64,000 nt of DNA from assembly GCA_003151275.1 (NCBI GenBank), contig PLXC01000094.1, positions 6,101 through 70,100 of the forward strand, written 5' to 3'. Shown here piece after piece: positions 1 through 9,552 of this stretch. The notes under the pieces were generated by a model that was not told the DNA's origin, ran no database searches, and was given only the letters and a program-made list of their open reading frames with translations. This stretch comes from Candidatus Melainabacteria bacterium. GTDB lineage: Bacteria > Cyanobacteriota > Vampirovibrionia > Obscuribacterales > Obscuribacteraceae. How positions within the stretch are numbered: position 1 is the stretch's first letter; each line of letters starts with the position of its first letter. The position numbers and the translations under genes are program-made.

Positions 1-68
1 GCCCTTGTAAAAGTATTGCAACGCTTGGGACATAGCGTAGCACCGTACCGAAGCCAAAATTCAGATAG

Positions 69-1331
69 CTAACCTAAAGCAGGAGCTGCCTGGCTGGAGA
101 TTTCCCATAGCGCAGATACCGGCACCGCTGTAAGGTCTTCGCCAAAACTGAGAGTCTCCGAGCCGGTATATATAACAATGCCTCGATGAAAGTTCTTTCC
201 GGCTTGTTCTTTTAGATACTGAAGACCTTTGAAGCTATCAAGCTTGACGGTAGATGATGCTTTGCACTCTATGCCAACAAGTCTTCCGCTGCGGGATTCA
301 AGCACTATGTCTACTTCTTGTCCTGTTAGCATGCGGAAATGCAAAACCTTTGGTTGCGTTTTGCTCCAGGCAATTTGCTTCATCAGTTCCATAAGAACAA
401 AATTTTCAAATACAAATCCAAGCAACTGCCGGTTTCTCTCCAATCCTTTGGCGTTGCACTCTAAAAGGTGGCATAGCAAGCCAGTATCGTTGAGATAAAG
501 CTTGGGAGACTTAACCAATCTCTTTCCAAGATTGCGAGACCACGGCTGCAGCGCAACTACTAAATAGACTGTTTCGAGTAATACCAAATAACGTTTCAGC
601 GTGCTGTTGGTCAATTGAAATGAGCGCGCAAGGTCGGACATATTGAGAAGTCCGCCGGTTCGTGATGCAATTAAAGCAAGCAAATTTGGCAGAGACTTCA
701 AGCCTTCAATGTTGCTCAGGTCTCTTACGTCTCGTTCTAATATACTCGTTATATAGCTGCGGAACCAGGCTATTCGCCTGTTCTCATCAGTCCTTTTTAT
801 TACATCTGGATAGCCGCCGGCGGTGATAATCTCCAGCAACTCAGGTGTCTCGATCGGTTTTACCTTTGGAAGTTTTTTGTCGCTGAAAAGCACATCTACG
901 AGGGCTTCTTGAACGCCCCTGATTTCGCCTTGCGAGAGGGGCCAAAGAGTGTGTATTTCCATTCTGCCAGCAAGCGACTCGGAGACTTTAGGCAATGTCA
1001 GAACGTCAGCAGAACCAGTGAGAAAGAACTTGCCAGGCACTCTGTTGCGATCTACCGACTCTTTGATCGGCAACAGCAATTCCGGCAGTTTTTGAATTTC
1101 GTCAATTATTACTCGACCGGTAAATTGCTGGATGAAGGATTTAGGGGCTGATCGGGCGCTTTCCAGAACGGCAAAGTCATCCAGCGTGATGTGTTCAGGG
1201 CTGTCTTTTCCAGAAAACAGTCCTGCCATAAGAGTGCTTTTGCCGGTTTGCCGGGCACCGTTGAGCATCACCACAGGAGTATCTTTGGCGGCGTCAAGCA
1301 ATGGAGTTTTGAGATTGCGCGGTATCAGCAT
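69..1331 (-). CDS. AAA+ ATPase with DUF4143 C-terminal domain
   Basis: Predicted ATP-binding protein of the common AAA_14/DUF4143 type, 420 residues, about the usual length for the family. Seen in the sequence: Walker A GARQTGKST at residues 25-33, Walker B VIIDEIQ at 74-80, and a C-terminal DUF4143 region with the nuclease-like signature EVDIVLE followed by GIECKAS. The family is widespread and often sits in accessory or toxin-antitoxin-rich DNA; its cellular role is not established. It reads towards the left edge of the window and its start codon (at 1331) is 250 bases from the divergent amidase gene, so both promoters probably lie in 1332-1581. A sensor arginine (LTGSADVL region) follows the expected order. 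Confident in family, not in function. Confidence 0.9.
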   Translation of the reverse strand: MLIPRNLKTPLLDAAKDTPVVMLNGARQTGKSTLMAGLFSGKDSPEHITLDDFAVLESARSAPKSFIQQFTGRVIIDEIQKLPELLLPIKESVDRNRVPGKFFLTGSADVLTLPKVSESLAGRMEIHTLWPLSQGEIRGVQEALVDVLFSDKKLPKVKPIETPELLEIITAGGYPDVIKRTDENRRIAWFRSYITSILERDVRDLSNIEGLKSLPNLLALIASRTGGLLNMSDLARSFQLTNSTLKRYLVLLETVYLVVALQPWSRNLGKRLVKSPKLYLNDTGLLCHLLECNAKGLERNRQLLGFVFENFVLMELMKQIAWSKTQPKVLHFRMLTGQEVDIVLESRSGRLVGIECKASSTVKLDSFKGLQYLKEQAGKNFHRGIVIYTGSETLSFGEDLTAVPVSALWEISSQAAPALG

Positions 1332-1581
1332 GTAGTGATTATACTGCTAATGGTTGAAAATTCACCACGAAGTGCTGAAAATTTCAGCAGACGATGGCGA
1401 ATATATGGCGACTTTCGACACAGGTTCCTACATCTTCGTCGGCACCGGTATGATGATTATTTTGTGGCATACTTCGAATCGCCTCATATGCTGGCAGCTA
1501 CGCATATGAAGAAGTCCGTACCGGTAGCAAACGCCACTGTCTTAAAAACGTTTGCGCGTAACTTTGATTGGAGCTTAAACC

Positions 1582-3561
1582 ATGTTGAACCCGAATCTAA
1601 AGCAATTTCCGAAGCGCCCAAGCAAAGTGATAAGTAAATCAATTTACAGGATCGGCATTTCCCTATTGAGCTGTTTGTTTGTCGCCTGCAAGTCTAATTC
1701 TGCTGACAAAATTGCGCCGTCTCCTGAATCCAGTGGACGATTGATCACACAACAAGTTGTTGTCGATGAGCCCATTAAAGTGGTCTATCCAAACGGATCT
1801 GCTATTCCCGCTTCGTCCACATTCATTGCCGGTGCCACGACAGCGGGAACGTCCATAACTTGCAACGGAGCAGCCGTGCATGTCACTCCGCAAGGCTTCT
1901 TTGCACATGTGGTGCAACTAAAGCCCGGCGAGAACTCATTCCTACTAGTTCAACAGCCTTCTGGTCAACAACGCGAGCTGATCATAAAGAGAGAACTCCC
2001 GCAACCAGCAATAAGTCCAGACGTATTCAAAATTGATCCAGAGCGCCTACAACCTAACAACGACCGCGGCGTCGTCATTGGCGACCTGATCGAATTCAGC
2101 GCCAGGGCAACTCCCGAAGCGGAAGTTACTGTTGGTCTAGGCAAACGCAAGATCATTTTGAGACCAGCAGCAGCAGTCTCAAGAGCAGCGGCAGCCGTAC
2201 GTAAACATCGAAAGTCCGTCAAAGCAACAGTAGCAGGCTCGAGTGTTAATCAAGGTTTGGATGCTGCCTATGGCAAGGTCTATCAAAGACGCTCAGCTTC
2301 CCCACCCGATTTATACGTGGGTTACTATAAAGTTCAACCGGATGATCAATGGAAAGATGTGCAACCAAAATTCACCTTAAATCACGCCGGTAAAACAAAG
2401 TCTATTTTAAGCGCCGCTAGACTAACTACAATTGCACAGCCAATCTTAGCCGAGACAATTCACACTGACACAATCGTACGCGTCGGTCCTGGCGCTGGAA
2501 GAACCACCCCTTTGAGTAACGGCGTTCGCTTTTTTGTTGATGGCTGGCAAGGCGATCAAATCCGGTGCATCTTCGCACCTAGCCATCATTTTTGGATCAA
2601 AAAAGACGATCTGATTTTCGAACCTAATTCGCCCGACTCAGGGGCTGCACCGAATTCGGTGGCAAGAACTATCAATGTCGGTGTCGACGAATACGGCAGT
2701 ACCGTGACGATTCCTCTCAGTCAACGATTGCCTTATCAGATCGAGCAGCAGCTTAAACCAAATGATCTAATCCTACGAATCTTTGGTGTCACCGCTGATA
2801 CAGACTGGGTCACACCTGCACTCTCTTCGCATCCTGGTTTAGTTGATCGAGTCACATACAAACAGTCCTCAGACGGCGTCTACGAAGTGCACGTTCCAAT
2901 CAAATCTGGACGACAATGGGGATTCAAAGCTGATTACGACGAAACCAATCTCGTCTTGCACATCAAAGCACCACCAAAATTGAATACGGCAACGAACAAT
3001 CTGCAGGGCTTGACCATCTGCGTCGATCCCGGTCATGGAGGAAGGGAGACTGGAGCGATCGGGTGCTCGGGCATCAAGGAAGCCAACATAAATTTGGGCA
3101 TCGCGTTGAAGCTAAAAACGCTGCTCGAAAATGCCGGCGCTAAGGTCATAATGACCCGCGTCTCCGACAGTGACGTGTCACTAGACGAACGTGTCCAGAT
3201 TGCCAACAATGCTCATGTCGATGTGCTTCTCTCCATCCACAATAACTCGTTGCCGGACGGTCGTGACCCTCTCAATGAGCACGGAACCTCGTCGTACTGG
3301 TACCATCCGCAATCAATTTCATTGGCCAGGACACTCAACAGTGGAATGGTTCAAGAAGTCGGCTTTCCCGACTTTGGGTCGAGATTCCAAAACCTGGCAT
3401 TGACAAGACCAAGCGGAATGCTTGCTGTCTTGGCTGAAGTTGGATTTGTCATCAACCCCGAAGAGTATGCAACGCTGATTAGTCCCGACGGGCAGCAGCG
3501 GGCAGCCGAAGGTTTGCTAAGAGGTTTAGTCACCTACCTGCATCCACCGGCTAAACACTAA
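1582..3561 (+). CDS. N-acetylmuramoyl-L-alanine amidase (Amidase_3) with long N-terminal region
   Basis: Cell-wall hydrolase that cleaves the bond between N-acetylmuramic acid and the stem peptide, acting in the periplasm. The C-terminal ~190 residues are a complete Amidase_3 domain: DPGHGG supplies the first zinc histidine, KEANIN the glutamate, LLSIHNN the second histidine, and LAEVGF the catalytic glutamate. The N-terminus has a hydrophobic segment ending in FVAC, which could be a lipobox although phenylalanine at -3 is atypical. Between them (residues ~60-460) are beta-rich regions resembling AmiC-type AMIN and SH3-like targeting domains, inferred from order and composition only. 659 residues is long for an amidase. 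The gene stands alone, divergent from the ATPase upstream. Confidence 0.93.
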   Translation: MLNPNLKQFPKRPSKVISKSIYRIGISLLSCLFVACKSNSADKIAPSPESSGRLITQQVVVDEPIKVVYPNGSAIPASSTFIAGATTAGTSITCNGAAVHVTPQGFFAHVVQLKPGENSFLLVQQPSGQQRELIIKRELPQPAISPDVFKIDPERLQPNNDRGVVIGDLIEFSARATPEAEVTVGLGKRKIILRPAAAVSRAAAAVRKHRKSVKATVAGSSVNQGLDAAYGKVYQRRSASPPDLYVGYYKVQPDDQWKDVQPKFTLNHAGKTKSILSAARLTTIAQPILAETIHTDTIVRVGPGAGRTTPLSNGVRFFVDGWQGDQIRCIFAPSHHFWIKKDDLIFEPNSPDSGAAPNSVARTINVGVDEYGSTVTIPLSQRLPYQIEQQLKPNDLILRIFGVTADTDWVTPALSSHPGLVDRVTYKQSSDGVYEVHVPIKSGRQWGFKADYDETNLVLHIKAPPKLNTATNNLQGLTICVDPGHGGRETGAIGCSGIKEANINLGIALKLKTLLENAGAKVIMTRVSDSDVSLDERVQIANNAHVDVLLSIHNNSLPDGRDPLNEHGTSSYWYHPQSISLARTLNSGMVQEVGFPDFGSRFQNLALTRPSGMLAVLAEVGFVINPEEYATLISPDGQQRAAEGLLRGLVTYLHPPAKH

Positions 3562-3742
3562 TCAGACGACCCTACTCAGGACAACCTGCCCGAGCGTGTT
3601 CTAGTTTTATATAATCAAGAGAGGCACGCAAACTCAGATGCCTGCTCATCGTACCGGCTCCGCGCCGACATGCGTGGGATAGAATGTATGTCGATTAAAA
3701 ACGGCTGATAAAGACGCCGTCGCGATGGTCGCCAAGGAGAAT

Positions 3743-4510
3743 ATGAACAATCGCATTGTAGTTGATATCGGAAACACTAGAATTTCTTGCGGCGTATTTC
3801 TCGACGGAAAAATAGTAGATCTTTCGCATCATCTCCCGAGCAATACGCAGAAGGCCGCCACCGACATTGCAGCGGACGCCGATGCGATGCACATTACAGA
3901 GATTGCCCTATGCTCCGTTGTGCCGTCTGTCAGCCGTTCGTTGACAGAATTCTTGGAAGTTCATCATCGAAAAATCTTTCAAATAACAGAAGAAACGCAG
4001 ACAGTCATAACCGGCACTTATGACTCGCTAGGAGCCGATCGAATTGCAAATATAGTTGCTGCTCGCGAACTTTATCTGAAGAAGGAGTCAGCGATAGTAA
4101 TCGACTGTGGTACAGCTACGACACTAACGGCGGTATCAGCAAGCGGTAGATTTTTGGGAGGGCTGATAACGCTCGGTCTCGGAAACACGTTTCGATCGCT
4201 ACATCATTCGACAGAGCAATTGCCCGAGCTAGAAACATATAACAACGGTCAACCGCCTATGCCACTAGCTTTTGATACAACCAATGCAATTACCAGCGGA
4301 TGCATCCATGCTCAAGTGGGAATAATCGAAAATTGGATCAAAGTCGCCCGGCACGAACTTGGCTCAAAGACCACAGTTGTAGCAACCGGAGGCTACGCAT
4401 CCATTATTGCTCCACTAACTAAAGCATTCGATCACATTGATCCCGACCTGACGCTTCACGGAATCAATTTTATAGCCGAGGCGGCAATGGACCACGTGGA
4501 TCGAGCCTAA
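3743..4510 (+). CDS. coaX: Type III pantothenate kinase CoaX
   Basis: Catalyses ATP-dependent phosphorylation of pantothenate, the first step of coenzyme A synthesis. Visible family motifs are the N-terminal phosphate loop DIGNT (residues 8-12), GADRIAN, DCGTATT, the GGLITLGLG segment and a C-terminal ATGGYA; about 255 residues is normal. I chose the ATG at 3743 because AAGGAG (3734-3739) lies just upstream and the family starts directly with the hydrophobic strand before DIGNT; an in-frame ATG at 3725 is possible. It converges on the membrane protein gene at 4555-6345. Its last 60 bases recur at 6337-6396 with 8 mismatches, in a frame that still encodes the CoaX C-terminus. Confidence 0.95.
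   Translation: MNNRIVVDIGNTRISCGVFLDGKIVDLSHHLPSNTQKAATDIAADADAMHITEIALCSVVPSVSRSLTEFLEVHHRKIFQITEETQTVITGTYDSLGADRIANIVAARELYLKKESAIVIDCGTATTLTAVSASGRFLGGLITLGLGNTFRSLHHSTEQLPELETYNNGQPPMPLAFDTTNAITSGCIHAQVGIIENWIKVARHELGSKTTVVATGGYASIIAPLTKAFDHIDPDLTLHGINFIAEAAMDHVDRA
4451..4510 (+). repeat. Original copy of duplicated coaX 3' end
   Basis: These 60 bases, the last 20 codons of coaX including its stop, align without gaps to 6337-6396 (52 of 60 identical). The distance between the copies is 1886 bases and the GT-C gene lies between them. Confidence 0.9.
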
Positions 4511-4554
4511 AATGCAAGCTCATAAGCAGAACAAATCGCCTAAGAAATACCAAT

Positions 4555-6345
4555 TCACTTGCTTTTAAGAGCGTAAAAGAAGCACGTTCTTCCCCCAAAA
4601 GTATACGGTTGAAATGACTTACCAATCAATTCGAAATCACGAGGGAAATCTAGTCCAGAACTGCTTAGAAGGCTATGAGCATGTGCATCTAGCACCGCTG
4701 AATTTTCCCTATTCTTAATAATCAAAAAAAGCCGCGTCCAATTCTGCTTTCGCAAGCGTGGAAGAAAATAGTCATTGACTGGTTGGTTGGCAGGATCGGC
4801 TCCATACCAGGCAAATCCAGGAGATATGCCACCAACTGCATAGACAAGACCAGGAGTATCATAAAGCCCGAGAATTGGGTCACCTTCTAGAAAACCGTGA
4901 CTGGTAAGGATTGAGTAGTCGTCCGCTATCAATTTTGCGATCATCGGCTCAAGGCGCAATCCAGCCAATCGATGAGGAACGGCCAACCGCTCGGTCTGAG
5001 CAAACAGTGGTGCACATTCTTTGTGTTTAAACACGTAGCCATTGACGAATTGCACGCCAATAACAGCCACCATAAAAATCAGCGATATTGGCATGAATAG
5101 GGCTGATCGCAGTTCTGTTCCTATGATGAAGGATGCATAACCAAGGCATAAAAACAACGGTGCCATATTTACCAATGCATGCCACAAAATAGGAGTGTCA
5201 GTGCCAAATGATGTTATCAACGGCGTTACAGCGAGCAGTGCCAGTCCATAAAAAACTCTTCGTTTAGAGACTACGTCGCTAAAAAGGGAAGAAACGAGGG
5301 GTGAGCATGCCAAAAGCGCCAATCCAAGGAAAGCAGCTGGCCAATAAACAATGCTTGAATGGATTGCTTTCGTGACAAACAAACGTTGCAACCAGTATGC
5401 AACTAGAACTGCCAGGACCAAATAGGGTATCACTAGAACATGCGCGACTTTGTTTCTGGGCGCGAACCTCTTCAATAGCCAAATCAAACATGGCAAACTT
5501 AACATTGTGAGCGCTATAAGAGTAACTTCAAAGCGGTGCTTGGAAAAGCTTATAGCGGTACTCTCAAAGATTTTTCCTGCTCCATGCGAGCCGCCTCCAA
5601 ATAACTCAATGTCGAGCACCATAATTCTAAAAATCGAATACCAATTCGACCAGCTCTCAAAAAACGTGAAAAAAATTGCGAGAGCAGCCACGAATCCCAG
5701 AAGATGCCAAATTATCTTTGAAATTCTGCCACGACTTGAGAGTACGCAAATAGAGCAAATAGTCACAGCATAGAACAATATGCTCGCGCTAAATTTCGCA
5801 AAGAAGCAGAGTCCCAATAGGATGCCGGACGCCACCATGCACAGTGACGTCATCCACGAAGGTCTTTGCGCAGACGACAGCCCAAGAAATAAAAAAGCTT
5901 CCGATGAAAGAATAAAAAAAGTTGTGACGCCATTATAATTTAGCGTCGCGCCAAAAATGGAAAAGCAAAGAAGACTGCTGAAAAGCGTGCATACCATCAC
6001 GCTTATCATGGCGGCTCTGTTGCTTACAACTAAATAGTTACTGACCCAATTTTTAAAACCGGCGAAAAGTATAAGTGCCGAGCCCATCTGCATCGCAACA
6101 TAATGCAAGCGCAGATTGATTATGGCATCAGGCGACAGTGCCGGTAACTTTGCCAGGAAAAAGCCGAAGGATGATGGATGTGGGCAAAGCTCTGGGTGCT
6201 CTCTGCACAGAAGGCTAAACCCTTCATCTCGCAGATCAATGGCGCGATCCAAACCCCAAAAGAGGATCAACAAAGCAGCTACGAATGACGTAGCAACAAT
6301 GATTGCCACCGTGCTCCACAATTGAATGTGGAAACCACGCTTCAC
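4555..6345 (-). CDS. GT-C-like multi-spanning membrane glycosyltransferase
   Basis: A 596-residue integral membrane protein with roughly ten or more hydrophobic segments and a soluble C-terminal tail. The first transmembrane helix is followed by WGLDRAIDLRDEGF; an acidic DE motif in the first external loop is typical of GT-C enzymes that use polyprenyl-phosphate sugars, so a glycosyltransferase role (lipid or envelope glycan modification) is inferred. It is a diverged paralogue of the protein at 22240-24018: both share WGLxR near the N-terminus and a C-terminal block (GDPILGLYD/GDNILSLYD, then ISPGFAWY/VSPGHSWY). The start is a GTG at 6345, the only start codon before the upstream in-frame stop, and it lies inside the duplicated coaX tail. 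It converges with coaX. Confidence 0.75.
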   Translation of the reverse strand: MKRGFHIQLWSTVAIIVATSFVAALLILFWGLDRAIDLRDEGFSLLCREHPELCPHPSSFGFFLAKLPALSPDAIINLRLHYVAMQMGSALILFAGFKNWVSNYLVVSNRAAMISVMVCTLFSSLLCFSIFGATLNYNGVTTFFILSSEAFLFLGLSSAQRPSWMTSLCMVASGILLGLCFFAKFSASILFYAVTICSICVLSSRGRISKIIWHLLGFVAALAIFFTFFESWSNWYSIFRIMVLDIELFGGGSHGAGKIFESTAISFSKHRFEVTLIALTMLSLPCLIWLLKRFAPRNKVAHVLVIPYLVLAVLVAYWLQRLFVTKAIHSSIVYWPAAFLGLALLACSPLVSSLFSDVVSKRRVFYGLALLAVTPLITSFGTDTPILWHALVNMAPLFLCLGYASFIIGTELRSALFMPISLIFMVAVIGVQFVNGYVFKHKECAPLFAQTERLAVPHRLAGLRLEPMIAKLIADDYSILTSHGFLEGDPILGLYDTPGLVYAVGGISPGFAWYGADPANQPVNDYFLPRLRKQNWTRLFLIIKNRENSAVLDAHAHSLLSSSGLDFPRDFELIGKSFQPYTFGGRTCFFYALKSK

Positions 6346-6396
6346 GGAATCAACTTTATAGTCGAGGCGGCAATGGACCTAGCGGATCAAGCTTGA
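6337..6396 (+). pseudogene. Remnant copy of the coaX 3' end
   Basis: Ungapped copy of the coaX tail at 4451-4510 with eight substitutions. Read on the plus strand it encodes LHGINFIVEAAMDLADQA and then TGA, against LHGINFIAEAAMDHVDRA and TAA in coaX. The rest of a coaX copy is absent. The remnant supplies the GTG start of the 4555-6345 gene and the last codons of the 6356-6622 reading frame on the opposite strand, so two gene boundaries coincide with the junction. Confidence 0.85.
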
Positions 6397-6622
6397 AAGC
6401 GCTTTCTAACTCTTCGCGATAGTGCAAATTTGTCATTGCTTCGACCGAGTACATCTCGTCTTCCCAATAACTAGGCTCTCTTCCCTTAAGCTCTTCGAGA
6501 CGCTTAATCAAGTTTGCCGGCAAGTTATCTTCGTGCATTCTGTTTCCCGTTTCTAGTTTGTCATATAAATTAGACGACTTAACTGACCGTTTGGTGCCAT
6601 CTGTTATCGATACTACTGTCAT
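6356..6622 (-). CDS. Small hypothetical protein (88 aa)
   Basis: Not recognised. The predicted product is charged and soluble, with a helical centre (LIKRLEELKGREP) and no signal peptide or membrane segment. Its last dozen residues (KLDPLGPLPPRL) are encoded antisense to the coaX remnant, so the natural C-terminus may have been replaced when that junction formed. An internal methionine (MHEDNLPAN, residue 29) is an alternative start giving about 60 residues. It lies immediately upstream of, and in the same direction as, the GT-C gene (gap 10 bases), which may mean co-transcription. Coding status is moderate. Confidence 0.45.
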   Translation of the reverse strand: MTVVSITDGTKRSVKSSNLYDKLETGNRMHEDNLPANLIKRLEELKGREPSYWEDEMYSVEAMTNLHYREELESAFKLDPLGPLPPRL

Positions 6623-6941
6623 ATAAAAGTTATACTTCCGTGCAAATCGGTCATCTTGTCAGTATAGTGAAAACCTTTCACTGGAGCCAGTTTAGAGCCT
6701 TCAAGGAAAAGAGCAAGACTTGACTTCCTGTAAAACTGGCTCCGCTCGCTAAACAAAATCGAACCAAAGAAAGATCAAATATATACAGGAGCGCCTCGTA
6801 TATGGTGGCAATATCGAACCAGGCGTTAACCGGGGTATAGCAGCTCAACTCCGCAATGCCTGGCTGAACCGAGGATAGCCCGTGCACACGGGTCCACTCC
6901 GCGATGCCCGATTTATCAGACGGTTCGGCTTAGACGAGAAA
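6623..6941. other. Intergenic stretch with an inverted repeat
   Basis: No convincing gene. It contains a perfect 11-base inverted repeat, GGAGCCAGTTT at 6683-6693 and its complement at 6733-6743, separated by 39 bases, and a short GC-rich hairpin (CCCGTG CA CACGGG) near 6880. Neither is followed by a T-run typical of an intrinsic terminator. The weak 69-codon frame on the minus strand (6678-6887) has no family resemblance. Confidence 0.4.
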
Positions 6942-8342
6942 TTACTTCCCCCGGTCCGCCCATCCTTCTTTGTTTTCCTGCCTGGCCCTTCCTACTGCAA
7001 GAGCCCCCGCCGGAACATCTCGCGTAGCCACTGTGCCCGCGGCTACTGATGCTTTATCTCCCAGCGTGATCGGTGCAACCAAAACTGAATTGCTGCCAGT
7101 CGATGCTCCGTCACCAATTGTGGTGCGGTTTTTTGCTTTAGTGGCGTGATTATAGTTAGCCGTGATTGTGCCAGCGCCTAGATTTGCGTTGCTACCGATG
7201 GATGCATCACCTACATAGGACAGGTGCGAAACATTTGTCTTACGTCCGATAACACTCTTCTTGATCTCGACAAAGTTTCCGATTCTAACAGTGTCAGCTA
7301 TTTCATTTCCATCTCGAAGATGAGCAAAAGGACCCACTTTGCATTGAGCGCCAATCTTTGAGTTCGAAAGATTTGATTGCACGACGCTTGTGCCATCGCC
7401 AACGGTTACAGAGCCCGTCATGACCGTGTGCGGTCCAATCAAACAATTCTGCCCGATGTTTATAGTCCCAACTAAATAACATCCAGGCAGAACCGATGAG
7501 TCCTGTCCGATGGAAACTTCCGGAGCGATCCATGTCGATGACGCGTCTACAAAAGTTACTCCACTTTCAAGCGCCAAGCGCTGAATGCTCATATCGCGCA
7601 GTAACCTAATCGCCTCAGCAAGCTCCAATCTTGAATTGATACCGGCGACCTCTCGCCAATCGGCGGCTTGTATCCCGAATGTTTTTAATTTTGCCTGGTG
7701 AGCCCATGCCACCATGTCAGTCAAATAATATTCTTTCTGCCTATTGTCGTTAGTCAGTCCGTACAAACCAGGCTTCACTGTCGGCCAATCAAAACAATAT
7801 ATGGCCGGATTTATTTCGCGAATCTTCTTCTGCTCATCAGACGCATCTTTATCTTCGATAATGCCGATTACCGAACCATCAGGGTTACGTAAGATTCGCC
7901 CATAACTTTTTGCATCTTCAACTTCAGTTGTTAGCAAGGTGACAATAGATTTCTGTTCTATATGTCCATCTACTAGGGCTGCAAGAGTGTTCCCTTGCAG
8001 CAAAGGAGTATCAGCGACCGACACTAACAACGTTCCTGAAAAGCCTTCTAGAGAGGGTACCACTTGCTTTAGAGCATGACCTGTTCCATGCTGTGGTTCC
8101 TGCAAATGGACAGATAAAGGAGTTTTTGGCGGATTGGCTTGGAGAAAAGCTCTAACTTGCTCAGCTTCGTGTCCGACTACGACGTGCACATGATCAATGC
8201 CCAATTGATCGACCGCGTCCAGGACGCGTCCTAGCACTGTCTTGCCTAACACCTCGTGCAAAACTTTAGGCTTTGATGATTTCATCCTTTTGCCTTGACC
8301 AGCGGCAAGTAAAACAACTTGAACGTTCTTACGGAAAGACAT
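6942..8342 (-). CDS. glmU: Bifunctional GlmU: UDP-GlcNAc pyrophosphorylase / GlcN-1-P acetyltransferase
   Basis: Makes UDP-N-acetylglucosamine for peptidoglycan and lipopolysaccharide. The N-terminal uridylyltransferase domain shows the nucleotide-binding signature LLAAGQGKRMKSSKPK at residues 10-25, and the C-terminal half is a left-handed beta helix of hexapeptide repeats with the acetyltransferase signature YVGDASIGSNANLGAGTIT and NYNHATK. 466 residues is normal. I start at the ATG at 8342 (MSFRKNVQVV) because the extra 19 codons available upstream (to 8399) have no family counterpart. The gene lies downstream of the ATP-grasp and acyltransferase genes in the same direction, 112 bases away, so a link to that operon is possible but not shown. 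Confidence 0.95.
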   Translation of the reverse strand: MSFRKNVQVVLLAAGQGKRMKSSKPKVLHEVLGKTVLGRVLDAVDQLGIDHVHVVVGHEAEQVRAFLQANPPKTPLSVHLQEPQHGTGHALKQVVPSLEGFSGTLLVSVADTPLLQGNTLAALVDGHIEQKSIVTLLTTEVEDAKSYGRILRNPDGSVIGIIEDKDASDEQKKIREINPAIYCFDWPTVKPGLYGLTNDNRQKEYYLTDMVAWAHQAKLKTFGIQAADWREVAGINSRLELAEAIRLLRDMSIQRLALESGVTFVDASSTWIAPEVSIGQDSSVLPGCYLVGTINIGQNCLIGPHTVMTGSVTVGDGTSVVQSNLSNSKIGAQCKVGPFAHLRDGNEIADTVRIGNFVEIKKSVIGRKTNVSHLSYVGDASIGSNANLGAGTITANYNHATKAKNRTTIGDGASTGSNSVLVAPITLGDKASVAAGTVATRDVPAGALAVGRARQENKEGWADRGK

Positions 8343-8454
8343 AGTTAAGACCTTTTGGGAAAACAGATCAGTGTATCCATATCGAGCGGTGGCTGGCAAA
8401 GAGTATCCATCAAACTAGAGTTCGGTGCAATCCTAAAAGGAAATCGTGCTTCCT

Positions 8455-9552
8455 CTAAAAGCCGTGCAGCGCATGAACAACCAATCCAATGACAATTAAG
8501 GATGGACTCAAGAAGGCGACAATAACGCCAACGACATTAATTGAGATTCGATACCTGAGCTCAAGAACTCTTTTCTCGAACAATTCCCAGCTGAACGCTG
8601 CAATGATAATGGACGCGCAGGCTGTTAATAAGAAAGCAAGCACCTCAAAATTCATTCCAAGACGATCGAGCATCCAGAAGCACACAAGCCGAAGAGGCAT
8701 GTGCACCAAATACACCCCGTAGCTTATTGTTCCAATATATGCCACTCCAGATAAGCGTGTGGACGGTTTAAATTTGCTGATTGCTAACCAAACCAACAAC
8801 AAAAAGCAAGATGAGCCGAAGGGTCCGTAAGGACAAGCTTGCAGCAGAACAGAGGACAGTGCCAACGCTCCGAAGCATAGAAGCGTTGGCACTACGCCTA
8901 GTCTGTTTAAACCAATGCTGATTTTTTCAAAGTTGATTGCGAGCAAAGTTCCGAAAATTAGCGGAATAAAAGCAGCGTTGAAATCATTATCGATATGAGC
9001 AAATTGAGTCATCACTAGGGCAGCCGACACAAGGATTATCTGGAGCAAAGTTCGGCTTCTCACAAAGAGAAATAGCACCGGCAACAGGCAGTAGAACTGT
9101 TCTTCAATCGATATACTCCACAAGTGATTGAGCGCAAAACCATCACCGGAATTATGCGTAAACGTTGCGTAGTAAACAAAATCAGCCAGAGTTCTAGAAA
9201 TCAAATCGCTATGATTTTTGAAAAACAAACCTGACCGCATCAGTAATGTGCAAGATAAAAGAACAGCGAAATATGCTGGAACAATGCGTAAACACCGGCG
9301 CTGCAGAAATTTGATTAGATGAAGCTGGACTTCTTTCTCTTCGTCACGCAACAGAATTGATGTAATCAGGTAACCACTAAGAACGCAAAATAAGCCGACA
9401 CCATAGGAACCTATAGACCAACCACCAGGTGCTGTAATTTTAGTCGTGTGGCTGACAATCACAGCTAGGCATGCAACGGCTCGCAGGCAATCCAGCGATT
9501 GGATTCGCGAACGCGGGATCACGGAATAAGCAGCTCTTGTTTCGTCATACAC
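8455..9552 (-). CDS. Acyltransferase 3 family membrane protein (OafA/YrhL-like)
   Basis: A 365-residue membrane O-acyltransferase of the acyltransferase_3 family. It shows the N-terminal LDCLRAVACLAVIVSH motif with the conserved histidine, GLFCVLSGYLI, NHLWSISIEEQFY, and YGVYLVHMPL near the C-terminus, in family order over about ten membrane segments. Such proteins transfer acetyl or other acyl groups to extracytoplasmic glycans or small molecules. The GTG start at 9552 overlaps the end of the ATP-grasp gene by 8 bases, so the two are almost certainly translated from one message; this suggests the acyltransferase may act on the same product, which is inference. Confidence 0.88.
   Translation of the reverse strand: MYDETRAAYSVIPRSRIQSLDCLRAVACLAVIVSHTTKITAPGGWSIGSYGVGLFCVLSGYLITSILLRDEEKEVQLHLIKFLQRRCLRIVPAYFAVLLSCTLLMRSGLFFKNHSDLISRTLADFVYYATFTHNSGDGFALNHLWSISIEEQFYCLLPVLFLFVRSRTLLQIILVSAALVMTQFAHIDNDFNAAFIPLIFGTLLAINFEKISIGLNRLGVVPTLLCFGALALSSVLLQACPYGPFGSSCFLLLVWLAISKFKPSTRLSGVAYIGTISYGVYLVHMPLRLVCFWMLDRLGMNFEVLAFLLTACASIIIAAFSWELFEKRVLELRYRISINVVGVIVAFLSPSLIVIGLVVHALHGF

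Noticed and set aside
1191..1637. 148-codon plus-strand frame running into the amidase
   Set aside because: First part is antisense to the ATPase Walker region and the rest is not protein-like.
6678..6887. 69-codon minus-strand frame before glmU
   Set aside because: Unremarkable composition, no start signal and lies over an inverted repeat.
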